Origin: Amycolatopsis anabasis
Lineage (GTDB): Bacteria > Actinomycetota > Actinomycetes > Mycobacteriales > Pseudonocardiaceae
Length of the DNA stretch: 64,000 bases
NCBI RefSeq assembly: GCF_009765355.1
Contig: NZ_VTHK01000042.1
Location: 18,950 to 82,949, forward strand
Direction: 5' to 3'
Position 1 is the stretch's first letter; each line of letters opens with the position of its first letter. The notes under the pieces were generated by a model, which saw only the letters and a program-made list of their open reading frames with translations, had not been told where the DNA came from and searched no databases. Below are positions 51,998 to 59,231 of the stretch, in pieces. The position numbers and the translations under genes are program-made.

Positions 51998-53572
51998 ATG
52001 GATCGACCTTCCGTGCTGAGCCGTCGCCGGTTCCTTTCCCTGGCGGGCTTCGGCTCCCTGACCCTGGCGGCGTGCACCCAGGCCCCGCCGGATCCGGTGA
52101 ACGCCGCCGGCCCGCCACGGCGCGGCGGCAGCATCGTCTTCGCCCGCATCGCCGACGCGGTCGAAGTCAAGCTGGATCCGGTCCGGATGCAGGACAACGA
52201 AGCGATCTGGGTGGCGAGCAACCTCTTCGAGCGGCTGTACCGGGCGACGCCGGACGGCGGCACCGAACCGTGCCTGGCGACCGGCCACATCCTGTCCCCG
52301 GACCAGCGGACGTGGACGTTCCAGTTGCGCAAGGACGTCCGGTTCTCCGACGGCAGCCCGCTGACCTCCGCGGACGTGAAGTTCTCGCTCGACCGCAACA
52401 CCTCGTCCGACGGCGCGGGCGCCAACGACTACGTCAACGTGTCCATCGACCGGGTCGAGGCGCCGAATCCGGAAACCGTGGTGATCACGACGAAATACCC
52501 CACCGAGCTGTTCGGGATCCTGTCGCACTACGCCAACGGGATCGTGCCGCGCGACTTCGGCGGGCGGGCGCACGACGAGTTCTTCGACCGACCGGTCGGT
52601 ACCGGCCCGTTCGTGCTGGAGCGATGGGACGTGGGCCAGCAGATGGCCCTGGTCCGCAACCCGTTCCACTGGCGGCCCGGCAAACCGTACCTGGACCGGA
52701 TCCTGCTCACCGTGGTGCACGACGACAACACCCGGATGCTGCAGCTGCGCGGTCGGCAGGTCGACGTGGTCGAGGCGCCGCCCTGGGCTCAGCTCAAGGA
52801 CCTGATGCGGCAGCCGGGCATCCGGATCCAGCTGTCCCCGTCGACGCTGACCGACTACCTGGCGCTCAACCTGCGGGTGCCACCACTCGATCACCCGCAG
52901 GCGCGGCTCGCGATCTCCCTGGCGATCGACCGGGCCGCCCTGGTGCAGGCGGCGCTGTTCGGCAACGGGCAGGCGGCCGGTTCGCTGATGTCGCCGAGCT
53001 GGCCGGACTACGACGCCTCGATCACCCCGCCCGTGCGCGACATCGGCGCCGCGAAGGCCGCACTCGCGAACGCCGGGCGGCCGAACGGGTTCGAGCTCAC
53101 GCACTACGTCAACAGCGGGGACACGGTCCAGGCCGCGGCGGCCCAGATCATCCAGCGGAACCTGGAGGAGATCGGGATCCGGATGCGCATCGAGCAGTAC
53201 GACCACAACACGCTGGAGGCGCTCGCCGGGCAGCGGCAGTTCCAGATGTACCAGACGAACGTGAGCCTGGACATCATGGATCCCTACGAGAACATCCCGT
53301 TCCTGCTCGATCCGGCGGTCGGCTCGGTGGCCGCCGAGATGAACTACCACGACCCGGAAGTGCTCGAGTGGTGCCGCCAGGCCGAGCAGACCACCGACCC
53401 CGCGGTCCGCACCCAGGCGTATCACCAGATCCAGCGGCGGGTACACCGGGACAACCCGTTGATTCCGCTCTACTACGCGCCATTCGCCTACGCGACCTCG
53501 GACCGCCTGCAGGGGTTCGCCGTGCCGCCCACGGGTGACTACCGGCTCGAGGAAGTCTGGCTCGCCTCATGA
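51998..53572 (+). CDS. Oligopeptide/dipeptide-binding lipoprotein (SBP family 5)
   Basis: A 524-residue extracellular solute-binding protein with a combined Tat-like (SRRRFLSLAGFG) and lipoprotein signal (LTLAAC, acylated Cys about 25). The mature part follows the SBP_bac_5 fold: GGSIVFARIADAV, WTFQLRKDVRFSDGSPLTSADVKFSLDR, GTGPFVLERWDVG and AISLAIDRAALV. It captures peptides for the permease encoded downstream. It diverges from the STAND gene across 211 bp in which I see no clear operator. Confidence 0.93.
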   Translation: MDRPSVLSRRRFLSLAGFGSLTLAACTQAPPDPVNAAGPPRRGGSIVFARIADAVEVKLDPVRMQDNEAIWVASNLFERLYRATPDGGTEPCLATGHILSPDQRTWTFQLRKDVRFSDGSPLTSADVKFSLDRNTSSDGAGANDYVNVSIDRVEAPNPETVVITTKYPTELFGILSHYANGIVPRDFGGRAHDEFFDRPVGTGPFVLERWDVGQQMALVRNPFHWRPGKPYLDRILLTVVHDDNTRMLQLRGRQVDVVEAPPWAQLKDLMRQPGIRIQLSPSTLTDYLALNLRVPPLDHPQARLAISLAIDRAALVQAALFGNGQAAGSLMSPSWPDYDASITPPVRDIGAAKAALANAGRPNGFELTHYVNSGDTVQAAAAQIIQRNLEEIGIRMRIEQYDHNTLEALAGQRQFQMYQTNVSLDIMDPYENIPFLLDPAVGSVAAEMNYHDPEVLEWCRQAEQTTDPAVRTQAYHQIQRRVHRDNPLIPLYYAPFAYATSDRLQGFAVPPTGDYRLEEVWLAS

Positions 53573-53591
53573 GCCGAAGACGGGAGCCGTG

Positions 53592-54533
53592 ATGGGGCGC
53601 GTCGCCGTCGTGCCGTGGCGGATCGTCCAGGCGGTCCCGATCGCCGTGGGCGTGACCTTCCTGGCGTTCCTGATGATCCACCTGATCCCCGGCGATCCGG
53701 CTCGCACGGTGCTCGGCACGCGCGCCACCCCGGAGGCGATCGGCGCCCTGCGGCACCAGTGGGGCCTGGACGAACCCTGGCCGGTGCAGTACTGGCGATA
53801 CCTCGGCCGCCTCCTGAGCGGTGATCTCGGGCAGTCGCTGTTCTACGGGCGGTCCACCGGATCGGTCATCGCCTCGGTCGCCGGGCCGACGGCCTGGCTC
53901 GTCGTCTACGGGACCGTGCTGTCGCTGGTGCTCGCCGTGCCGTTGGCCGTGTTCGCCGCGGCGTGGCGGGACCGGCCGTTCGACCACGGCGTGCGGATGG
54001 CCGCACAGGTCGGGCTGGGCCTGCCCGACGCGTGGATCGGCCTGCTCCTGATCCTGCTGTTCGGCCTGGAACTGCGGATGTTTCCGGTGGGCGGCTACGG
54101 CTCCGGGGTGCTCGGCCATCTGGAGTCGATGTTCCTGCCGAGCCTGACCATCGCGCTGGGGGCCGCGCCGGTGCTGATCCGGGGCCTGCGGGCCCGGCTG
54201 CTCGAGGTGCTCGGCGCCGACTACATCACCACGGCCCGGGCCAAGGGCCTGACCGAACCGCGGGTGCTGGTCCGGCACGCGTTGCGCAACGCGGCGATCT
54301 CCGCGGTCACCGTGCTGGGGGTGAACATCGCCTGGCTGGTCAGTGGAACCGTCGTGGTGGAGCGGGTGTTCGCGGTGCCCGGCCTCGGCAACCTGCTGGT
54401 GGAATCGATCCTGCGCCGCGATTTCCCGCTCGTGCAGTCCCTGACGCTGTGGTTCGCGTTGCTGGTGATCGCGGTGAACGTCCTCGTCGATCTGGGACGC
54501 GCGCTCCTGGACCCGCGAGTGGACCCGGGGTGA
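53592..54533 (+). CDS. Dipeptide ABC importer permease (DppB-like)
   Basis: A 313-residue membrane subunit with six helices. It has the DppB signature LIPGDPARTVLGTRATPEAIGALR in the first loop and the EAA motif GADYITTARAKGLTEPRVLVRHALRNA that docks the ATPase. ATG 53592 is 19 bp after the binding-protein stop. Works with the DppC-like permease. Confidence 0.93.
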   Translation: MGRVAVVPWRIVQAVPIAVGVTFLAFLMIHLIPGDPARTVLGTRATPEAIGALRHQWGLDEPWPVQYWRYLGRLLSGDLGQSLFYGRSTGSVIASVAGPTAWLVVYGTVLSLVLAVPLAVFAAAWRDRPFDHGVRMAAQVGLGLPDAWIGLLLILLFGLELRMFPVGGYGSGVLGHLESMFLPSLTIALGAAPVLIRGLRARLLEVLGADYITTARAKGLTEPRVLVRHALRNAAISAVTVLGVNIAWLVSGTVVVERVFAVPGLGNLLVESILRRDFPLVQSLTLWFALLVIAVNVLVDLGRALLDPRVDPG

Positions 54534-54538
54534 GGCGG

Positions 54539-55378
54539 ATGGCCCGCGTCGATGTCGGTGCCTGGGAGGCACGTTCGCGTCCGCGCCGCCGGTCCCTCGT
54601 CCTCGGCGGCGGAATACTGCTCGTGCTCGCACTCGTCGCGGTCTTCGCCCCGGTCGTCGCCGGCCACGACCCGTTGGCCCAGGATCCCGCGAATCTGCTC
54701 GCGGACCCGTCCTGGCGGCATCCGCTCGGCACCGACCACCTCGGCCGCGACATCTGGGCGCGGCTGGTCCACGCCACCCGGATCGATCTGCCGGTGGCGT
54801 TCCTGGCGGTGCTCGCGCCGTTCTGCCTCGGCACGGCGCTCGGTCTGGTCGCGGGATACCTCGGGTCGTTCGCGGACTCGCTGTTCATGCGGATCGGCGA
54901 GGTCGTGCTGGCCTTCCCGTTCAACGTGCTGGTGATCGCGCTCGTCTTCGTGTGCGGATCGGGGGTCACCGGCATCCTGATCGCCTTCACCGCGGTCGGC
55001 TGGGTCTCGTACCTGATCATCGTCCGGGGGGAGGTGCTGACCGAGAAACGGCAGGAGTACGTGCTGGCCGCCCGTGCGCTGGGGTACTCGCGGCGCCGGA
55101 TCCTGCTGCGCCACCTGCTGCCGAACGTCATAACCCAGGCGATCGTGTACGCGATGTCGGACATCGTCATGACCATCACGACGATCGTGGCGCTCGGGTT
55201 CCTCGGCCTCGGTATCGCGCCGCCCACACCGGAGTGGGGATCGATGATCGCCGACGGCACGGAGTTCCTCGTCACGCACTGGCCGCTGGCGACCGCGCCC
55301 GGAATCGCGGTCGCCCTCACCGGGTGGGGGTTCTCCCTGCTCGGCGACGGCCTCGCCGATCTGCTGCGAGTGGAGTAG
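54539..55378 (+). CDS. Dipeptide ABC importer permease (DppC-like)
   Basis: A 279-residue membrane subunit with five to six helices, the DppC/OppC N-terminal motif HDPLAQDPANLL...HPLGTDHLGRDIWARLVHATR and the EAA loop VLAARALGYSRRRILLRHLLPNV. A GTG at 54530 overlapping the DppB stop (GTGA) is an alternative start three codons earlier. Pairs with the DppB-like subunit. Confidence 0.93.
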   Translation: MARVDVGAWEARSRPRRRSLVLGGGILLVLALVAVFAPVVAGHDPLAQDPANLLADPSWRHPLGTDHLGRDIWARLVHATRIDLPVAFLAVLAPFCLGTALGLVAGYLGSFADSLFMRIGEVVLAFPFNVLVIALVFVCGSGVTGILIAFTAVGWVSYLIIVRGEVLTEKRQEYVLAARALGYSRRRILLRHLLPNVITQAIVYAMSDIVMTITTIVALGFLGLGIAPPTPEWGSMIADGTEFLVTHWPLATAPGIAVALTGWGFSLLGDGLADLLRVE

Positions 55379-55385
55379 GAGTGCC

Positions 55386-56354
55386 ATGTTGTCGGTGCGG
55401 AACCTGACGGTAACCGTCCAAACAGGACGGAAGTCGGTGCCCGTCGTTGACGACGTGTCGTTCTCGGTGGGCCGGGGAGAGGCGCACGGTCTGGTGGGGG
55501 AGTCCGGCAGCGGCAAGACCCTGACCCTGCGCGCGGTACCCGGCCTCCTCCCGCATGGCACGCGGTTGGACTCCGGCCGGATCTTCCTCGACGGGGAGGA
55601 GGTGACGGCCATGAGCCGTCGGCGGCTGCGTGCCGTCCGCGGCCGCCGCGTCGGCATGGTCTTCCAGGACCCGATGACCGCGCTCAATCCGGTGATGACC
55701 GTGGGCGAGCAGATCGCCGAAGCCCCGATGGTCCACTTCGGATGGTCGCGGCGCGCGGCCGGCCGCCGGGCGATCGAGCTGATGCGCGAAGTCGGCATCC
55801 CCGAACCGGAACGCCGGGCCAGGGCCTATCCGCACGAGTTCTCCGGCGGGATGCGGCAACGGGTCGGCATCGCCATCGCGCTGTCCTGCTCGCCCGGGCT
55901 GCTGCTGTGCGACGAGCCGACGACCGCGCTCGATGTGACCGTGCAGGAACAGATCCTGGAACTGCTCCGGAACCTGCGGGCGACCGGCGAGGTGGCGATC
56001 CTGTTCGTGACCCACGACCTCGCGGTGATCGCCGAACTGTGCGAGCGAGTCTCGGTCATGTACGCGGGTCAGATCGTCGAAACCGGCGCCACGGCCGAGG
56101 TTTTCCGGCGACCGCGCCATGCGTACACGTTGGGACTGCTGCGCTCCGCACCGGATCCACGGGCGGCGCGGTGCCGCCTGGTCGCCCTGCCCGGCCTGCC
56201 ACCCGATCCGGCCGACCCGCCGGTGGGTTGCCGGTTCCATCCGCGCTGCGGGTTCTCCGACGACGCCTGCCGGGCCGATCGGGTCTACCGGCTGCGCCGG
56301 GTCGACGGGCACCGGTCGGCTTGTGTGCACGGCGAGGCGGTGGCTGATGCGTGA
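55386..56354 (+). CDS. Dipeptide ABC importer ATPase (DppD-like)
   Basis: A 322-residue ATPase with Walker A GESGSGKT, Q-loop FQDPMTALNPVMTVGEQ, signature FSGGMRQRV, Walker B LLLCDEPTTALDV and the C-terminal oligopeptide-transporter extension with Cys residues (VGCRFHPRCGFSDDACR) that can hold an Fe-S cluster in this family. Its last 58 bases or so are duplicated at 56557-56616. Confidence 0.92.
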   Translation: MLSVRNLTVTVQTGRKSVPVVDDVSFSVGRGEAHGLVGESGSGKTLTLRAVPGLLPHGTRLDSGRIFLDGEEVTAMSRRRLRAVRGRRVGMVFQDPMTALNPVMTVGEQIAEAPMVHFGWSRRAAGRRAIELMREVGIPEPERRARAYPHEFSGGMRQRVGIAIALSCSPGLLLCDEPTTALDVTVQEQILELLRNLRATGEVAILFVTHDLAVIAELCERVSVMYAGQIVETGATAEVFRRPRHAYTLGLLRSAPDPRAARCRLVALPGLPPDPADPPVGCRFHPRCGFSDDACRADRVYRLRRVDGHRSACVHGEAVADA

Positions 56355-56616
56355 GTCGTTGTTGGAGGTGCGGGATCTCGGGGTGCGTTTGGGTGCCCGG
56401 CGTTTCGCGGGTGGTGGCGTGGTCCTGTCGGTGGCCGGGTTGATTCCTGCTACGCGGGGACGGATCTTGCTGTGGGGGGAGCCGGTCGGTGTCTGGAGGT
56501 CTTGGGTGCGACGGCGAACCGTGCGACTGGTCTTCCGGGATCCGTATTGCTCGCTGCGTCGGGTCGGCGGGTGCCGGTTGGCTTGTGTGCATGGCGAGGC
56601 GGTGGCTGATGCGTGA
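56296..56616. repeat. Tandem duplication at the dppD-dppF junction
   Basis: The sequence from about 56296 to 56354 (DppD 3' end) recurs at about 56557-56616 with scattered substitutions, an offset of 262 bp. The following ATPase start (56347 onward) recurs from 56609. Substitutions between copies are concentrated at third positions and favour T in the second copy. Confidence 0.8.
56347..56616 (+). pseudogene. Truncated, Walker-A-less copy of the DppF 5' part joined to a copy of the DppD 3' end
   Basis: An 89-residue in-frame remnant between the two ATPase genes. Codons 1-70 match codons 1-99 of the intact ATPase at 56609 but lack two blocks: 6 codons (RWALDG) and 23 codons from ATGDSV to LARAM, which include the whole Walker A. 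Codons 71-89 match the last 19 codons of DppD (ACVHGEAVADA end). It therefore arose by tandem duplication of about 0.35 kb followed by two in-frame deletions. It starts eight bases inside the DppD gene and ends eight bases inside the DppF gene, so ribosomes could pass through it. It cannot bind ATP. Confidence 0.85.
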
Positions 56617-57400
56617 GTCGTTGTTGGAGGTGCGGGATCTCGGGGTGCGTTTCGGAGCCCGGCGTTCCGCGGGTGGTGGTCGGTGGGCTCTCGATGGCGT
56701 CGATTTGTCGGTGGCCACGGGCGATTCGGTCGCGATTGTGGGGGAGTCGGGGTGTGGTAAGTCCACTTTGGCCAGAGCGATGGCCGGGTTGATTCCTGCT
56801 ACGCGAGGGCGGATCCTGCTGCGGGGCGAGCCGGTCGGTGTCCGGCGGTCTCGGGCGCAACGCCGGACCGTGCAACTGGTCTTCCAGGACCCGTATTCTT
56901 CGCTGAATCCGAGGATGACGACCGGCCAGGCGATCGGTGAGGTGCTGCACGTCCACCGGATGTGCGCGCGAAGCGAGATCGCGGCCCGGACGCGGGAACT
57001 CCTCGACCTGGTCAAACTACCCGGTTCGGTGGCACGCGCCTATCCGCGGCACCTGTCCGGCGGGCAGCGTCAGCGGGTTTCGCTTGCCCGTGCGCTCGCC
57101 GTCGCCCCCGCACTCCTCATCGCCGACGAGCCGGTGTCGGCACTGGACGTTTCGGCGCAGGCGGCGGTGCTGAACGTGTTCGCCGATCTGCGCGCCGAAC
57201 TCGGCCTCACGCTCGTGCTGATCTCGCACAACCTCGCGGTGGTGCGCCAGGTCAGCGATCTGGTCGCCGTCATGCGCCACGGCGCGGTGGTGGAGACCGG
57301 CCGCACGGACGACGTCCTGATCCGCCCCCGGCATCCCTACACCCAGTCCCTGCTCGACGCGGTGCCTTCCCCGGTGCCGCGCGAGCCGATCCCCGGATGA
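56609..57400 (+). CDS. Dipeptide ABC importer ATPase (DppF-like)
   Basis: A 263-residue second ATPase: Walker A GESGCGKST at 45-53, Q-loop FQDPYSSLNPRM, signature LSGGQRQRV, Walker B LLIADEPVSALDV, switch His in ISHNLAVV. It is short because it lacks the C-terminal Cys-rich extension after PREPIPG. The first about 300 bases use T- and G-ending codons far more than the rest of the gene, suggesting the 5' part was replaced or recombined. Overlaps the remnant by eight bases. Confidence 0.9.
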   Translation: MRESLLEVRDLGVRFGARRSAGGGRWALDGVDLSVATGDSVAIVGESGCGKSTLARAMAGLIPATRGRILLRGEPVGVRRSRAQRRTVQLVFQDPYSSLNPRMTTGQAIGEVLHVHRMCARSEIAARTRELLDLVKLPGSVARAYPRHLSGGQRQRVSLARALAVAPALLIADEPVSALDVSAQAAVLNVFADLRAELGLTLVLISHNLAVVRQVSDLVAVMRHGAVVETGRTDDVLIRPRHPYTQSLLDAVPSPVPREPIPG

Positions 57401-57411
57401 AAGGACCGTTC

Positions 57412-58236
57412 ATGCGTGTTTACGTCTCGGTCGATATGGAAGGCGTCGCCGGGGTGGCCACCGCGGACCAGGTCACGCGCGGCGGACACGGATATCCGCG
57501 AGCGCAGCGCCTGATGACCGCGGAGGCGAACGCCGCGATCGCCGGCGCCTTCGACGCGGGGGCGGAGGACGTGCTCGTCAACGACAGCCACGGCACGATG
57601 GACAACCTGTTGCCCGACGAACTGGACCAGCGCGCGAGGCTGCTGCTCGGCGAACCCAAATCCGAGGACATGGCCGCGGGGATCGCCGCCGAGCACGATG
57701 TCGCGCTGTTCCTCGGCTACCACGCCGCGGCGGGGGCGCCCGGCGTGCTCGCGCACACCTATTCCACGGACTTCTTCGGTGTACGCCTGAATTCCCGGCC
57801 GGTGTCCGAAGCTGAACTCGGCGCCCTGCAGGCAGCGGCCGTGGGCGTCCCGGTCGGACTGGTCACCGGGGACAACGTCCTTTGTGACCTGGTGCGAACC
57901 AGGATCCCGCGGGCTTTCACCGCGGAGGTCAAGACCGCATACGGCTACTCGGCGGCGGACAGCCTGTCCCCGGCCCAGGCGTGCGACCGGATCCGTTCCC
58001 AGTCAGCCCAGGCCGTCGCCAAGGCCACTGACCTCCCCGCCGCCGAGATTCCCGGCGTCCTCGATCTGGAGATCGACCTGCACACCACCAACGCCGCCGC
58101 ACTGGCGGCCCGGATCCCCGGCACACGCCGGGTCGCCGACCGGACGGTACTCCGATCCTGCGCCGACCCGACGGAGCTGGTGGACTTCATCATCGTCTGC
58201 GACCAACTGGCCGGAAGCCCCTCGGCTCGGGACTGA
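57412..58236 (+). CDS. dppA: M55-family D-aminopeptidase (DppA-like)
   Basis: A zinc D-aminopeptidase of 274 residues that releases N-terminal D-amino acids, mainly D-Ala, from peptides. From ATG 57412 all known key residues fall at the positions reported for Bacillus subtilis DppA: zinc ligands D8, E10, H60, H104 and E133, and catalytic H115. That agreement and AAAGGA upstream decide the start over ATG 57397, which overlaps the ATPase stop. As last gene of the peptide importer operon it points to use of D-amino-acid peptides, such as cell-wall fragments. Confidence 0.94.
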   Translation: MRVYVSVDMEGVAGVATADQVTRGGHGYPRAQRLMTAEANAAIAGAFDAGAEDVLVNDSHGTMDNLLPDELDQRARLLLGEPKSEDMAAGIAAEHDVALFLGYHAAAGAPGVLAHTYSTDFFGVRLNSRPVSEAELGALQAAAVGVPVGLVTGDNVLCDLVRTRIPRAFTAEVKTAYGYSAADSLSPAQACDRIRSQSAQAVAKATDLPAAEIPGVLDLEIDLHTTNAAALAARIPGTRRVADRTVLRSCADPTELVDFIIVCDQLAGSPSARD

Positions 58237-58288
58237 TTGGCCGGAGTTGTCTGTCCCGAGCCCGTGTTCCACGCTAAGACCCCGAACC

Positions 58289-58678
58289 GTGACCAGCAGA
58301 ACCAAGATAATGGTGACCCTCACCGCGAGCATGCTGAAAACCATCGCCCTGTGCGGCGCCATCCTCGGCGGCGGCATGGCCGAGTCCGCGTACGCTTCGA
58401 TGCCCATCGTCCAAGCCGAAAATCCGGCCGCGGCCACCTGCCCGAAACAGCACACCTGCCTGTGGACCGAGCCGAACCTCACCGGCCGCCACCACTTCTC
58501 CGACCCGAGGCCGGGAAAGTGCTCCCGCTACCGCCGGGGAAACTCAACGTCCAACCAAACCACCCGAACCGTCCGCCACTACAGCAAACCCCACTGCAAG
58601 GGCAAGTACTTCGACCTCGCCCCCGGCCACCACACCACGAACACCCCATTCCCGGTGAAGAGCATCAGACAATTCTGA
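58289..58678 (+). CDS. Secreted peptidase-inhibitor I36-like small protein
   Basis: A 129-residue exported protein. An N-terminal hydrophobic segment (TIALCGAILGGGMAESAYA) is a likely signal peptide. The mature part has paired Cys (CPKQHTCLWTEPNLTG, then KCSRYRR and HCKGKYFDL), the layout of I36/SMI-type beta-gamma-crystallin-like inhibitors of Streptomyces metalloproteases. GTG 58289 or ATG 58310 could start it; neither has a good ribosome-binding site. Confidence 0.7.
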   Translation: MTSRTKIMVTLTASMLKTIALCGAILGGGMAESAYASMPIVQAENPAAATCPKQHTCLWTEPNLTGRHHFSDPRPGKCSRYRRGNSTSNQTTRTVRHYSKPHCKGKYFDLAPGHHTTNTPFPVKSIRQF

Positions 58679-58690
58679 TCGCCCTTCTGA

Positions 58691-59150
58691 TCACGGCACC
58701 GGAAACTCGTCGGCGACGTCGGCCGCGTCATCCAGCACCCGATCACTCGGCCGCCCACCCACCGGCGCCGCCTCGGCGATCACCACCAGGGAGCCGTCCC
58801 GCCGCGAGTCATAATGACGCCCGGTGAACCGAACCCCGGCGAGCCCATTCGCACCCAGGCGATCGACACCGCGATGGTGCTACCCGCCCGTCGCCAACCG
58901 CCAGCAGCATCCGATCCAACTTCCGACACGGCGTGGCCAGGAAGAATTGCCGAACCTGCCCGAAAGACCTGCTCGAACACACAATTCCCGTTCGACCGTC
59001 TTCTTGGCGATCTTCAACCCCATCCGCTGCCAAGCAACACCCCACCGCCGTCACCCCAGTCCCACTCTTGGTCCACCGGCCCTTCGAATCGCGTGGTTGG
59101 TTCACCGTGATGAGATCCCCGTCCCCGCTCAAAGCCCCGATCGTGCCCAC
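58691..59150 (-). pseudogene. Decayed gene of an actinomycete hypothetical family (two frameshifts, one stop)
   Basis: Coding-like sequence passes through three minus-strand frames: FFLATPCRKLDRMLLAVGDGR (around 58905-58970), then GSTIAVSIAWVRM (around 58845-58885), then LAGVRFTGRHYDSRRDGSLVVIAEAAP to a TGA at 58691-58693. Read together they resemble a conserved C-terminal part of hypothetical proteins I associate with Pseudonocardiaceae, whose function is unknown. The third frame also meets a TAG upstream. The gene is therefore broken, unless the frame changes are sequencing errors. I see no other gene between 58679 and 59231. Confidence 0.55.
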
Positions 59151-59231
59151 CGCTATCGCCGAACGCGACCCCGCCCACGCGATAACCGCCCGAAAAGAGC
59201 ATCGCGTTCGAGGCTGCCTCGCCGTTCCTTA

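Noticed and set aside
56119..56616. A 165-codon open frame starting inside dppD and ending at 56616
   Set aside because: Its first part is an out-of-frame shadow of dppD; only the portion from ATG 56347 corresponds to the ATPase remnant.
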